Counted from the stretch's first letter, positions 45,501-54,773 are shown. The stretch is 64,000 bases of DNA from Gemmatimonadaceae bacterium (GCA_016742275.1 JACVCD010000006.1:62001-126000), one strand, 5' to 3'. The notes: generated from the letters alone by a model not told the origin. Made by a program: numbers and translations.

Positions 45501-46215
45501 CACTGAAGCCGCCGTTGGCCACATCGTATCCGGCACGCAACTGCGATGACACTGCGGCATCGCGCGGAATGCTGGAGAGACCCGCTTGCTGTCCGTTGAG
45601 CGATGAATTGTTCTGCGACCCATCGAGCCCGAACATCGAAAAGCGGTCGGGATTGCCATCCACGCCGGGAATGAGTTGCACGCCAGGTGTTGCAGCCGCC
45701 ATGGCAGCGAGATTGCCGGCGGCATCCGGGGCGACCATTCCCGTACCAAGGAATCGATCACCGCCCGACGGATCGGTGGTGAAAGTGTTTGCAGTTCTCG
45801 ACGGAGCCTCACGCGCCGCATTGGCGGTCGTGGTCACCGTTTGCAGCATCTGCGCCGACGACAACTTCATGTCGGCGACCAGCACCTCTTCGTCAGCATT
45901 GCGCCGTACCTGAATGCGCTGCGCGGTGTAGCCGACCGCAGCAAACGACAGCCAGTAGTCACCTTCGCCGTTGGGATACGTGAGCGTATAGCGCCCATCG
46001 CGGTTGGTGCGCGTTTCCTTGGTAATGCCCCCGAAGTACGACACGCCGGTCACATGTGCGCCGGCAATCGGCTGCCCGTCGGATCCCGTTACTCGACCAC
46101 GGATTACGTCGGCCGACTGTTGTGCCCTGATACCCGACATGGGCAGCAACCACAGGAGCACCGCCGCATACACGCGCAGAGCGGTGGCAACACTTCGACA
46201 CGAATAGGGATACAT
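42523..46215 (-). CDS. Large TonB-dependent receptor-like protein with carboxypeptidase-regulatory domain, helical tail and poly-Phe end
   Basis: 1230 residues from the ATG at 46215; a 40-residue longer frame (46335) has no signal character before it. Signal peptide ends IRAQQ, then a carboxypeptidase regulatory-like domain (VIRGRVTGSDGQPIAGAHVTGVSY), a plug (GSQNNSSLNGQQAGLSSIPRDAAVSSQLRAGYDVANGGFSGAQV) and a long barrel with DVNGDGRANDRAF. From about residue 1085 a helical region follows (LMRQMSAQIFPNVMSRLLQVGERIHL and onward), including KMLTKGQIRVLDN, which resembles the LTxxQ motif of Spy/CpxP proteins. The chain ends GGEFFFFF. The same layout is seen in the receptor at 22559. Ligand unknown. 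Confidence 0.72.
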   Translation of the reverse strand: MYPYSCRSVATALRVYAAVLLWLLPMSGIRAQQSADVIRGRVTGSDGQPIAGAHVTGVSYFGGITKETRTNRDGRYTLTYPNGEGDYWLSFAAVGYTAQRIQVRRNADEEVLVADMKLSSAQMLQTVTTTANAAREAPSRTANTFTTDPSGGDRFLGTGMVAPDAAGNLAAMAAATPGVQLIPGVDGNPDRFSMFGLDGSQNNSSLNGQQAGLSSIPRDAAVSSQLRAGYDVANGGFSGAQVAINTQSGNNYYSRTVSGVFNTPQAQFNDLVGMATAYRSISLGGRASGPFVMDKDFYNVSFQFDQRDQRLPTLLSSAPTIFQSAGIAADSANRLRQILGTQGIPLSAGGIGRTSPRTNASLLGAFDWAPKSPTSGHAFTLSVNGNFTNAGPQFQAATQAPTALSESRNISAGAQLRHTNYFGSGVLTESMLSTSYTNTRNAPYLDAAGGTVLVTSTLADGSTATRSLTFGGGLNAGTNTSLSFGARNMLSWVSLNNKHRFKLISEGRLDDAASDRAFNLRGRYTYQSLADLEAGRPSSYNRSLNAVQQNGRALIGSIALGDAWRPTANVQVQYGIRLDGNRFLDRPNANGALDSLLSLDNTHVPNRIYASPRVGFSWLYGQSAQIPFGEGFANGPRATIRGGIGLFQNVRGPDLVSNAIANTGLPGAQQQLTCTGAATPVADWDILLGNGAVPSTCADGTGSSLFSNSTPSVTLFANGFTQERSLRSNLQWSGLILNNRFNFSANIQGALNFAQPDFVDRNFRTGTQFTLANEEGRPIFVQPSSIDTASGLIASRAARNSTAFTSVQEQRSDLTSRSGQLTLTLSPFTFASRAFRWSLTYNYLYLTQEYRGFSNTAGDPFAIAWNTASQPRHDIGYTLTYTLRNAVTFSWNGRLQSGQRFTPMIAGDVNGDGRANDRAFVFAPGSAGTTTAMSTAMQELLDHGSPFVRDCLRAQLGRLADRNSCEGPWTSGGTSLRIVPNPSKVRLPQRTSLTFTLSNPLAAADLLLHGDRDLKGWGQAPSIDQSLLYVRGFDPNTGRFRYDVNQRFGATRVQQVTSRTPAILTMQVSVNLAPTRDWQNLDQQLARGRTRAGTKMTEPLMRQMSAQIFPNVMSRLLQVGERIHLSRTQADSLATMSRRYTRIVDSVWTPAAKHLAALPKDYDKRDAQRRMVAARETAISYLIEAVPHVRKMLTKGQIRVLDNNILQMLEPRYLELMRSGQTGGEFFFFF

Positions 46216-46392
46216 GGACTGGGCAAGAGAGACTTCAGTACCATTCGTCACCGCATTTCGGTGACGAGCGCCACGATCTTGATGGTGAGTGTCAGATCGC
46301 GCAAGCACGCGTGGGACGGGCCACGCACACTTCATCTGAATGTCATTTGACCGTCATTTCCCTTTCATTGGTTGTATCTGCACTCTTCTTCT

Positions 46393-47700
46393 ATGCACGC
46401 ACCGCTCGATCCGTCCAATTTCCCGGCTTCGTCGCAGGACCTGCTCTACTCCGACTATCGGAAAACGGAGGAGCTGCAGACGCTCCGGCAGGTTGCCAGG
46501 GCATTGGCGGCCGAGACCAATGCGGCCAAGGTGCTGAGCACGCTATGCGATCTCAGTATGATTCAAGGGCGCTCTAGTGGCGCTGCTGTGGCGCAAATAC
46601 ATGCCGATACTGGCTCGTATGTAGCGGCATCTGGTCGGGCGCTGGCGCTCATGGGTATGAGTTTTCCTCTTGCAGGAACGTTTACCGGGCGAGTTGCCGC
46701 AGAACATCGCACTCTGGCACTCGAGTCGCCGGCGTCATCCACCCCGTTCTTCGCGGCACTCCTGCCGTCACTCGGTGTCGGCCCCATCATGCTCATCCCA
46801 TTGCTGGCCAATCACCAGCTGTTCGGGGTGCTGTCCGTGGTGCGCGATATCGGGCACACGATTTTTGATGCTGGGGACGAAGAACGCCTGGGGGTTCTTG
46901 CTGACCTCGCGGCGCTGGCGCTGTGGAAAGCGCGACTGCTCGAGGAAGCGCAATCGGCCGACGCGGCCAAGACCAGCCTGCTCGCCACGTTGTCACACGA
47001 ATTGCGCACCCCGCTGGCCGCACTCGAGGGCTATGGCGAACTGCTGGAGGATCAGGTCCTCGGACCGCTCAGTGAGGAGCAGCAGGATGTGGTGATGCGT
47101 CTTCGCACCGTGGGACGGCACCTGGGCTCGCTCATCGAGGACATCCTCACCTATGCCTCACTCGAGGCGGATCGACTGAGTCTGCGTCAGGGCCCGGTGC
47201 GCGTGCCCGAGCTATTGGATTCTCTGCATCCCTTTCTCGAACCGTTGGCGAGAGAGAAGGGGCTCGAGATCGAATTCGAAGTGGAGCCGGCGCTCCCGGT
47301 GTTGCGCACCGATGAAGCGCGGCTTCGGCAGATCCTGCTCAACCTCTGTCAGAACGCGCTCAAGTTCACCGAGACGGGGCGCATTCTGATTCGGGCTAGC
47401 CGAGGATCTGCTGTGGCCACCACGGCCAGTCCAACACCGGCTGCTGCATCCACCCTGCGTTTGGCCGTCAAAGACACAGGCATCGGCATCGCCGCTGGTG
47501 ACCTCTCCAGACTCTTTCGTCCGTTCTCGCAGCTGGCCGATGTGAATTCCCGTCGTCACAGCGGCACAGGGCTTGGTCTCTATATCTCGCGGCGCCTCGC
47601 CACCATGCTCGGCGGACGTATCGAGGTGGTTTCACGGCCCGGAGAGGGGTCGGTTTTCACGTTGGTATTGCCACTAACGACGGGTCAGACCGGAAATTGA
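46393..47700 (+). CDS. GAF-domain sensor histidine kinase
   Basis: 435 residues from the ATG at 46393. No membrane segment, so it is soluble. Residues ~20-190 form a GAF domain (ALAAETNAAKVLSTLCDLSMI, VGPIMLIPLLANHQLFGVLSVVRD). Then the HisKA helix with the phospho-acceptor His in LLATLSHELRTPLAALEGYGELL, and a HATPase domain with N-box LCQNALKFTETG, G1 DTGIGIAAGDLSRLF and G2 GTGLGLYISRRLA. All kinase boxes are intact. No response-regulator gene is adjacent, so the partner is elsewhere; sucA follows 71 bp later. Confidence 0.85.
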   Translation: MHAPLDPSNFPASSQDLLYSDYRKTEELQTLRQVARALAAETNAAKVLSTLCDLSMIQGRSSGAAVAQIHADTGSYVAASGRALALMGMSFPLAGTFTGRVAAEHRTLALESPASSTPFFAALLPSLGVGPIMLIPLLANHQLFGVLSVVRDIGHTIFDAGDEERLGVLADLAALALWKARLLEEAQSADAAKTSLLATLSHELRTPLAALEGYGELLEDQVLGPLSEEQQDVVMRLRTVGRHLGSLIEDILTYASLEADRLSLRQGPVRVPELLDSLHPFLEPLAREKGLEIEFEVEPALPVLRTDEARLRQILLNLCQNALKFTETGRILIRASRGSAVATTASPTPAAASTLRLAVKDTGIGIAAGDLSRLFRPFSQLADVNSRRHSGTGLGLYISRRLATMLGGRIEVVSRPGEGSVFTLVLPLTTGQTGN

Positions 47701-47771
47701 GCGGGTAACCGCCATGACAGTTTTTGCCAGCGAAGGGGGACCGATTTCCGACGGTTACCCCACTACATTTC

Positions 47772-50561
47772 ATGGTTATGCCAGCCATCACCAGCGTGTT
47801 CAACGACGGCATTTTTGCCGAGCAGTTCGAGCGGTATCGCCGCGACCCTGCCAGCGTCGACGAGACGTGGCGTCAGTATTTCCGCATCGCCGAGTCGCTG
47901 TTCGGCACAGCTGCTTCGACGGCGGCCCCAGTGGCCGCGACCGGATCGGTCACCATGGATGTCGCGCTGCTGGCCAAAGTGGCCGCAGCGGCATCATTGC
48001 AGCAGGCCATTCGCATGTTTGGCCACTATGCGGTGCAGCTCGATCCTCTTGGCACGCCACCGGCTGGCGCCGATGAACTGACGCCCGAATTTCACGGGCT
48101 CACCGAAGCAGATCTCGAGCAGATCCCTGGTGCTGCTCTCGGCGACGATCGCTTCGCCACCGCGAAGGATGTCATCGGACGCAAGCGCGCGGTCTATCAG
48201 AATCGCATCGGTTACGAGGTGTGGCACCTCGAAGTGAACGAGGAGCGCAACTGGTTCCGTCGTGCATTCCGCGATGGTGTGCTCACGCGTCCGCTGTCTG
48301 CTGATGAGAAGAAGCAGGTGCTGCGTCGTCTCAATGAAGTTGATGGTCTCGAGCGTTTCCTCGGTCGCGCGTATCAGGGCTACAAGCGCTTCTCCGTCGA
48401 GGGCACGGATTCACTCGTGCCCATGCTCGACGCGATGATCGACGCGCTTGGCCGCGAAGGCGCGAGCGAAGTGGTGATCGGTATGGCGCACCGCGGACGC
48501 TTGAATGTCCTGACCAACGTCATGGGCAAGCCGTTCGAAGCGCTGTTCGCCGAGTTTGAAGGACATCACGATGCCGCTGACGAGAACGCGACCGGTGACG
48601 TGAAGTACCACATGGGCTTCAATGGTGCGCGCACCGTCGATGGCCGCGAAGTGAAGCTGCGTCTGGTGCCGAATCCGTCGCACCTTGAAGTGGTGAACCC
48701 GGTAGTGGAAGGCGTGGTGCGCGCACTGCAGCGCGATGCGTTCCAGGCGGGTCTCCGTGATGAACATCGTGTGGTGCCGGTAGCCATCCATGGCGACGCG
48801 GCATTCCCCGGCGAAGGCATCGTGACCGAGACGCTGAACATCTCGCATCTCAATGCGTATCGCACTGGCGGCACGATTCACATCATCGTGAACAATCAGG
48901 TGGGCTTCACCACCGATCCGTCGGACGCACGCTCGACGTACTACGCGTCGGATGCGGCGAAGGGCTTTGAAATTCCGATCTTCCACGTGAATGCCGATGA
49001 CGCCGAGGCCTGCATCCAGGCCATGCGACTCGCGTGCGCGTATCGCACGGCGTTCAAGAAGGACGTGCTGATCGATCTCGTGGGCTATCGCCGTCATGGT
49101 CACAACGAAGGCGACGAACCGTTGTATACGCAGCCCACGCGCACGGTGGCCATTCGCAAGCACCCCACGGTGCCGCAGGTGTGGGCCAAGCGTCTCGAAG
49201 CAGAAGGTGTGCTCACGGCCGACGAGGCAGCGAATGTCGAACGTGATGTCGCGCAGCGATATGCGGACATTCACTCGCGCTTCAAGCAGTCGCTGCTTGG
49301 CAGTGAGAAGCATGCGCCGTGGCCTGCTGAGACGGCGGCTGCACCGCGTCCTGTGGCAACCGCGTTGCCGGCAGATCGCCTCGTGGCGGTGAACGAATCG
49401 CTGCTGCAGTGGCCGACCGAGTTCACGCCGAACCCGCGTCTCGCCAAGCAGCTTGAGCGTCGCCGTGAAGCCATGGGCGAACAGGGTGGTATCGAGTGGG
49501 GTCACGCCGAAGCGTTGGCGTTTGGTACGCTGTTACAGGATGGCATGTCGGTACGTATCACCGGTCAGGATGCGGAGCGCGGCACTTTCTCGCATCGTCA
49601 CTCGGTGCTCAATGATGCCAACAACGCGCGCAAGTACGCGCCGCTCGCGCATCTGCCCGGCGCCAAGGGTGCATTCGAGGTCTACAACTCGGCGCTCAGC
49701 GAAACGGCCATTCTTGCCTTCGAGTATGGCTACAGTGTCGTGGCCGCGGACACGCTCACGGTGTGGGAGGCGCAGTTCGGTGACTTTGTGAACGTGGCGC
49801 AGCCCATCATCGACCAGTTCATCGTGGCCGACCGCGCCAAGTGGGGACAGGACAGCGGTCTCGTGATGTTGCTGCCGCACGGTTACGAAGGGCAGGGCCC
49901 GGAGCATTCGAGCGCACGTCTCGAGCGTTTCCTGCAGATGTGCGCCGAAGGCAACATGACGGTGGCCTACTGCAGCACGCCGGCGCAGTACTTCCATCTC
50001 CTGCGTCGTCAGGCGCTGCGCAAGTCGCGTCGTCCGCTCATCTGCATGCAGCCCAAGTCAATGCTGCGTTTGCCGCAGGCGGCGTCGCACCTGAACGATC
50101 TGGTGCAGGGTGGCTTCCAGTCGGTCATCGACGATCCCATCGCGTCGCAGCGTCGTGAAGAAGTGCGTCGCATCGTGTTCTGCACGGGCAAGCTGTACTA
50201 CGATCTCGCACTCGCGCCGACGCGTAATCCGTCGGTCGCGCTGGTGCGTGTTGAAGAGCTCTATCCGTGGCCGCACGAGGAGATTCAGCGCGTCATGGAC
50301 CTGTACCCGGCCATCGAGCAGGTGGTGTGGGCGCAGGAAGAGCCGAAGAATCAGGGCGCGTGGACATTCGTGCAGCCGCGTTTGCGTGTCTCAGCCGGCG
50401 CCGCAGTTGGTGTGCGTTACGTCGGACGTCCGGAACGTGCGAGCCCGGCCGAGGGTTTTGCCGATGCGCACCAGGCCGAACAGGCACGCATCATCGCGAT
50501 GGTGATGGATACCGGCGAGGTGGCAGAGTCGCGCGCGCCGATGGCGGGGGCGCACCAGTAA
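47772..50561 (+). CDS. sucA: 2-oxoglutarate dehydrogenase E1 component
   Basis: 929 residues from the ATG at 47772 (another ATG two codons on); the frame extends to 47724 without a better start. It decarboxylates 2-oxoglutarate with thiamine pyrophosphate and reductively succinylates the E2 lipoyl group in the TCA cycle. Family blocks are seen throughout: FERYRRDPASVDETWRQYF, EVVIGMAHRGRLNVL, NPSHLEVVNPVVEG, HGDAAFPGEGIVTE (TPP/Mg region), NNQVGFTTDP and a C-terminal EELYPWP. Length matches E. coli SucA (933). No sucB or lpd follows; the next gene starts on the A of the stop codon. Confidence 0.92.
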   Translation: MVMPAITSVFNDGIFAEQFERYRRDPASVDETWRQYFRIAESLFGTAASTAAPVAATGSVTMDVALLAKVAAAASLQQAIRMFGHYAVQLDPLGTPPAGADELTPEFHGLTEADLEQIPGAALGDDRFATAKDVIGRKRAVYQNRIGYEVWHLEVNEERNWFRRAFRDGVLTRPLSADEKKQVLRRLNEVDGLERFLGRAYQGYKRFSVEGTDSLVPMLDAMIDALGREGASEVVIGMAHRGRLNVLTNVMGKPFEALFAEFEGHHDAADENATGDVKYHMGFNGARTVDGREVKLRLVPNPSHLEVVNPVVEGVVRALQRDAFQAGLRDEHRVVPVAIHGDAAFPGEGIVTETLNISHLNAYRTGGTIHIIVNNQVGFTTDPSDARSTYYASDAAKGFEIPIFHVNADDAEACIQAMRLACAYRTAFKKDVLIDLVGYRRHGHNEGDEPLYTQPTRTVAIRKHPTVPQVWAKRLEAEGVLTADEAANVERDVAQRYADIHSRFKQSLLGSEKHAPWPAETAAAPRPVATALPADRLVAVNESLLQWPTEFTPNPRLAKQLERRREAMGEQGGIEWGHAEALAFGTLLQDGMSVRITGQDAERGTFSHRHSVLNDANNARKYAPLAHLPGAKGAFEVYNSALSETAILAFEYGYSVVAADTLTVWEAQFGDFVNVAQPIIDQFIVADRAKWGQDSGLVMLLPHGYEGQGPEHSSARLERFLQMCAEGNMTVAYCSTPAQYFHLLRRQALRKSRRPLICMQPKSMLRLPQAASHLNDLVQGGFQSVIDDPIASQRREEVRRIVFCTGKLYYDLALAPTRNPSVALVRVEELYPWPHEEIQRVMDLYPAIEQVVWAQEEPKNQGAWTFVQPRLRVSAGAAVGVRYVGRPERASPAEGFADAHQAEQARIIAMVMDTGEVAESRAPMAGAHQ

Positions 50562-53266
50562 TGCGCGCGGCGACCACGGGGGATTTCGTGGCGCGCCGCA
50601 TACGGCAGGTGATGATGAACGCCGCGGCGGTTGCTGCGGCGTTTGTCATTCCGGCCTATGCCGCGCGCGCGCAGGTGGTGCCGGAACGAGGGGCGGCGGC
50701 CCTGGGCTCGACGCTCGCCGGCATTGGTACGACGGGTCGTGTGCTGACAGTGGCTGCCCATCCCGACGACGAAGACACGCCCATCATTGCCTGGCTCGCG
50801 AAGGGGCGACATGTCGAGACGGCGTATCTCTCGCTCACGCGCGGTGACGGTGGCCAAAATCTCATCGGCAACGAGTTGGGTGAAGCACTCGGTGCCATTC
50901 GCACGCAGGAATTGTTGTCGGCGCGCCGCGTGGATGGTGGTACGCAGTACTTCACGCGCGCCTACGATTTCGGTTTCAGCAAGAACGCCGAAGAGACGTA
51001 TCAGCACTGGCCCAAGGATTCCATTCTCGGCGATGTCGTGCGCGTGGTTCGCGCGTTCCGTCCGCACGTGATGATTGCGTTTTTCAGTGGTACGCCACTT
51101 GATGGTCATGGTCATCATCAGGTGTCTGGTCTGCTGGCGCGTGAAGCGTATGATCTTGCCGCCGACACGGTGCGTTTCCCGGTGCAGCAGTTCGGATTGC
51201 CGTGGACACCGTCCAAATTCTATCGCAGTGCGCGTCAGATACCGGATAGTGCGACGCTCCGTGTGAACACCGGCGAGTATGATCCGCTGATCGGGCGCAG
51301 CTTCTATGAGGTTTCCGCAGAGAGCCGTTCGCAGCACAAGAGCCAGGGCTTTGGTATGCTGCAACGGAAGGGTGTGATGTACGGCTATCTCTCGCGTGAG
51401 ACCGCACGCGTTGGGCCGAGCAACGCACGTAGTGAGCAGTCGATCTTTGATGGTGTGGATACGACGTGGGCGCCGCTGCGGGCGATGATTCCCGCGAGTG
51501 CGCAGCCACAGCTCGATTCGGCGCTTGGGGCCATCGCGTCTATCCGCGCGCAGTATCGCGCACAAGACCCGTCGCCGATTGTGCAGCCGCTGGTGAGCGC
51601 GCTGCGTCAGTTGCGTGGCGTAAGTAAGGCCAGCGGCAATGGCATCGCCTTGCTGATCACCAACAGTTCCGGTCAGTCAACCGGTTTTGCGCGTCGCGAC
51701 CCCAAGGCCACGCCCACCGTATTGTGGGATGCCTTGGCCACCACGATCGCTCGCACAGAGCAGGCGTTGGTGCAAGCGGCTGGAATTGCTGTGGAAGCAA
51801 CAGCGCCGCAGGCTACGCTGCCAACGCGTGATCCGGTCAAGGTGGATGTGAATGATTCGTTGCCCGTCACGGTCACAGTGTTCAATCGTGGACGCATGCC
51901 AGTGAAGGTGACATCCACTGGTGTGGCGGGTATCGGCTTGCGTCCCAACGAACGGGGAACGGCGGACGTGGCACCGGATAGCGCCGTATCCCTTGCCCGT
52001 TGGGCAGTGGCGTTTCATTCCAACTCGCCTTGGTGGCGCGCGTCTGGCAGAAAGGGGCTGGACTGGTTTCACACGCCCATCGATTCGCGCAATGAGGTGG
52101 AGCAGCAGGATCAGTTGTCGACGTTGGTGCGAACCTGGATCGAAATTGGTGGTGAGCATGTAACCATCACGACACCGGTCGTGTATCGCTACGCGGATCC
52201 GGTAAAGGGCGATCAGCAGGTGCCCGTGTCGGCGGTGCCTGGCATTACGGTGAATCTCGCCAGCGCCATGGAGTACATGCGCGCCGGTGTGCCGATCGAG
52301 CGCAATGTGCCGGTGCGCATTCAGTCATCGTATCCGCACGAGGCAAAGGTGCAGGTACGTCTGGAACTTCCCGAAGGACTCAAGGCTGACTCGGTGGAGC
52401 GCGAACGCGTACTGCCTGCCAACGGAGCCGACATCGTGTGGTTTCGCGTGCGAGGCACCGTAAAAGAAGGCCGTCAGCAGCTGGTGGCCCTGGCGTTGCA
52501 CGATGGCTCGATGAGCACAAACGCCGTCTACAACATTCAATACGATCACATCACGCCCATGCGTCTGTACGGCGCATCCGGCATGTACATCGCGGCCGTG
52601 AACGTGCGCATCCCGCCTCGCGCACGTGTGGGCTACATCAAGGGTGTGGGTGATGCGGGTCTCGAGGCGCTTGAACAGCTGGACATTGCGGTAGAGGCGA
52701 TCGAGCCTGCCGCGCTCGCGAGCACGAATCTCTCGCGTTTTACGAGCATCGTGGTTGGCCCACGTGCATACGAAGCGCATGCCGCGCTGGTGAAGCAGAA
52801 TGCGCGTCTACTCGACTACGCGAAACAGGGCGGTACGCTGGTGGTGCAATACGGTGCGCAGAACATGAATGCGTTGCCGGGGCTCACTCCATATCCGCTG
52901 CAGTGGGCACCGCGTGCTGCGCGTGTCACCATGGAGCAGGCGCCAGTGACCGTATTGCAGCCCACGCATCCGTTGCTCACGACCCCCAATCGCATTGGGG
53001 CGTCTGACTGGGCTGACTGGGTGCAGGAGCGTGCGACGTACATGCCGAGCACCATTGATCGGCGATATACATCGCTGTTGCGCATGAACGATCCGGACGA
53101 ACCGGCCAACGATGGCGGACTCCTCGTCACGTCGCTCGGCAAGGGCCGCTACGTGTACGTGACGCTGGCGCTGTTCCGGCAATTGCCGGCTGGTGTGCCG
53201 GGTGCCGCGCGTATTCTCGCCAACCTCGTGAATGGTGTGCCGCCGGCGGTGGCGCCAAAGATGTAG
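50561..53266 (+). CDS. Secreted PIG-L family deacetylase with large C-terminal region
   Basis: 901 residues, ATG overlapping the sucA stop by one base. N-terminal signal segment (AAAVAAAFVIPAYAARAQ), then a LmbE/PIG-L N-acetylglucosamine deacetylase domain with the zinc motif AAHPDDED (about residues 65-72), SLTRGDGGQN and a later HGHHQVSG histidine cluster. The remaining ~600 residues are beta-rich (NEW3-like repeats, LPVTVTVFNRGRMPVKV) and end in a glutamine-amidotransferase-like region (GGTLVVQYGAQNM). It probably removes acetyl groups from an extracellular or periplasmic sugar conjugate. Coupling to sucA looks accidental in function. Confidence 0.8.
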   Translation: MRAATTGDFVARRIRQVMMNAAAVAAAFVIPAYAARAQVVPERGAAALGSTLAGIGTTGRVLTVAAHPDDEDTPIIAWLAKGRHVETAYLSLTRGDGGQNLIGNELGEALGAIRTQELLSARRVDGGTQYFTRAYDFGFSKNAEETYQHWPKDSILGDVVRVVRAFRPHVMIAFFSGTPLDGHGHHQVSGLLAREAYDLAADTVRFPVQQFGLPWTPSKFYRSARQIPDSATLRVNTGEYDPLIGRSFYEVSAESRSQHKSQGFGMLQRKGVMYGYLSRETARVGPSNARSEQSIFDGVDTTWAPLRAMIPASAQPQLDSALGAIASIRAQYRAQDPSPIVQPLVSALRQLRGVSKASGNGIALLITNSSGQSTGFARRDPKATPTVLWDALATTIARTEQALVQAAGIAVEATAPQATLPTRDPVKVDVNDSLPVTVTVFNRGRMPVKVTSTGVAGIGLRPNERGTADVAPDSAVSLARWAVAFHSNSPWWRASGRKGLDWFHTPIDSRNEVEQQDQLSTLVRTWIEIGGEHVTITTPVVYRYADPVKGDQQVPVSAVPGITVNLASAMEYMRAGVPIERNVPVRIQSSYPHEAKVQVRLELPEGLKADSVERERVLPANGADIVWFRVRGTVKEGRQQLVALALHDGSMSTNAVYNIQYDHITPMRLYGASGMYIAAVNVRIPPRARVGYIKGVGDAGLEALEQLDIAVEAIEPAALASTNLSRFTSIVVGPRAYEAHAALVKQNARLLDYAKQGGTLVVQYGAQNMNALPGLTPYPLQWAPRAARVTMEQAPVTVLQPTHPLLTTPNRIGASDWADWVQERATYMPSTIDRRYTSLLRMNDPDEPANDGGLLVTSLGKGRYVYVTLALFRQLPAGVPGAARILANLVNGVPPAVAPKM

Positions 53267-53298
53267 TTGCTCGGGGGTTCGCGGGTTTGGCCGGGGTC

Positions 53299-53407
53299 GT
53301 TCAACAGCGCACGCAGAGCCGCAAAGGAAACAGAGAGGCGCAGAGGGGAATAAATCCTCCTCTGCGCCTCTCTGTTTTCCCTGTGGCTCTGCGTGCGCCG
53401 TTAAAAC
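53299..53407. repeat. Intergenic hairpin element, copy B
   Basis: Arms TTCAACAGCGCACGCAGAGCC...CAGAGAGGCGCAGAGG (to ~53346) and CCTCTGCGCCTCTCTG...GGCTCTGCGTGCGCCGTTAAAA (from ~53357) are near-perfect complements around a short AATAAAT-type loop. Same family as copies at 8736, 39008, 54774 and 59462. Lies 33 bp after the PIG-L gene and could terminate it. Confidence 0.8.
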
Positions 53408-53604
53408 CATCTGTCCAGTGCGACCCGGTCAGTGTTTCCCTGTACGGATCCCAATAAACGGCAACATTGCTCCGCGATGCCTTCCAGTTCCGCCCAAGTG
53501 CGATCATAGGCGTCTAGTGAATCAGCAAAGAGAGATTCTTGCACGGTCGAGATCGAATCGCACGAGTGACGACGAGCTGGGACGAGTGGCGTGACGTGGA
53601 GCAC
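53401..53604 (-). pseudogene. Possible C-terminal gene fragment in the rearranged patch
   Basis: This reverse-strand frame covers the 187 bp between hairpin B and the zinc-protease remnant. Its last ~45 codons read like a genuine helical protein end (SLDAYDRTWAELEGIAEQCC, then LLGSVQGNTDRVALDRWF), while the first ~20 codons do not. The stop lies in the last bases of hairpin B. Probably a remnant of a gene truncated by rearrangement; a chance frame cannot be excluded. Confidence 0.3.
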
Positions 53605-54230
53605 GGTTTGCTGGTATTGCTACAGCTGCAGACCCGATTGATGCGGTACTGATCGCGTTCTTGGCCACGCATGAGTACGGGCACGCGTTTCACTGGGTGG
53701 CAATGGAAGCACCGGTTGGTTACAGCTGTCCCGCAAACCATGGCACTACCACGCCATCGAACGCATCCTGTGCTTTCGTTGAGGGCTTCGCCAACTTCTT
53801 CTCTGTTTGGTTGAGCGACAGACTTGATGATGTCTATAACGCCAACATAGCTGAGGTAAACAATGCTCGGACTGTCGGAAATGGTCTGATCATTGAAGGA
53901 GCGGTTGCCGGATTTTTGGTCGATCTCGTTGACAATGCAAGCACCTACGATGACATCCCCGGGGATGACGATACTGTGAGCATCTCTGGTGCAACGCTGC
54001 TCAGCATCCTGAGAAGTTGTCGCTTTAGCTCGCCAAACCTAGACGAAGTGTCTCGATCGGACGAATTGGTGTACTGCTTCGAAGGGACATTGGGTTCTGC
54101 CAGTTCGGCGCCCGTCGCGTACCAGTCTAGTTTTGCCAGCTATTTGTCTCTCACCTACGATTACTCGGTGACGCTGCCAAGTCTCACGGATGTCCGTGCG
54201 CTCTGGCGGAAGAATCTCTACGACCTCTAG
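53595..54230 (+). pseudogene. 5'-truncated zinc metalloprotease remnant
   Basis: The frame opens after a TGA at 53592 and already encodes FAGIATAADPIDAVLIAFLATHEYGHAFHW before any ATG; the first usable start is the TTG at 53661. It carries a HEYGH zinc motif and a downstream CAFVEGFANFFSVW, whose Glu is the expected third zinc ligand of gluzincin-type proteases. The conserved reading thus extends upstream of every plausible start. The N-terminal part is missing, and the region before it holds hairpin B and an unrelated reverse-strand fragment. A short active product from the TTG is possible but would lack its signal peptide and N-domain. Codon use is less GC-rich than its neighbours. Confidence 0.55.
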
Positions 54231-54244
54231 AAGGAGAGTGCGTT

Positions 54245-54673
54245 GTGCGCTACCTCATCCTCGCGCTGTTCGCAATGGCGGGCCTGGCCTGCTCCGACAA
54301 GCAAGATCCGGTCGGCGGCGAAGGATTTATATGGCCTCCAATGGCTAGGGTTGAAGGCCGCGTTTTCTCACCGTCTGGTACCGGAATTGGAAACGCCACA
54401 ATGACTTTGACTGCACTGCGCGCACGACCGATACTCGACATACAATTTGCAATAGCAGCTGACATTGACGGGAATTTCAAGTTCTATGTTCACGCACTCG
54501 AGGATTCCTCCGTGCCCATCATAGACACCGTAAGTGTGCAGCTTGCAACGCAGCGTCCTGGTATCAATCCGGCTACGCAGATCGATACGGTGTTGGTGCG
54601 ATTCAGCCCGAGGATCACTGGTACGCCTTCGCCAGTGGTGACGAGGTTCGATGTGAGGTGGCGCGGGCAGTAA
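54245..54673 (+). CDS. Small lipoprotein with carboxypeptidase regulatory-like domain
   Basis: 142 residues from the GTG at 54245, preceded by AAGGAGAG (54231-54238). Signal with lipobox MAGLAC (Cys 16). The mature part starts with a proline-rich linker, then a single beta-sandwich of carboxypeptidase-regulatory type (RVEGRVFSPSGTGIGNATMTLTALRA, DIDGNFKFYVHALE). Such domains bind or scaffold at the cell surface. It sits 14 bp after the protease remnant and is probably the surviving partner of that gene. Confidence 0.6.
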   Translation: MRYLILALFAMAGLACSDKQDPVGGEGFIWPPMARVEGRVFSPSGTGIGNATMTLTALRARPILDIQFAIAADIDGNFKFYVHALEDSSVPIIDTVSVQLATQRPGINPATQIDTVLVRFSPRITGTPSPVVTRFDVRWRGQ

Positions 54674-54773
54674 GCAGCGTCTCCTGGGGCAACGCGGCGA
54701 GTTCAGGCGCTGCGTTGCCCCTATGTTCTGGCCGTCTCGAGCCTGGACGTTTGATAGTCCCTGGTCTCTCGAT

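Noticed and set aside
46341-46380. Sigma-70 promoter (TTGACC with GTATCT) before the GAF kinase
   Set aside because: The spacer would be about 21 bp, too long for a standard promoter; not listed as a feature.
48411-49505. Reverse 364-residue frame inside sucA
   Set aside because: Antisense shadow of sucA; composition is histidine/arginine-rich as expected for such shadows.
50417-51565. Reverse 382-residue frame inside the PIG-L gene
   Set aside because: Antisense shadow with no recognisable domain.
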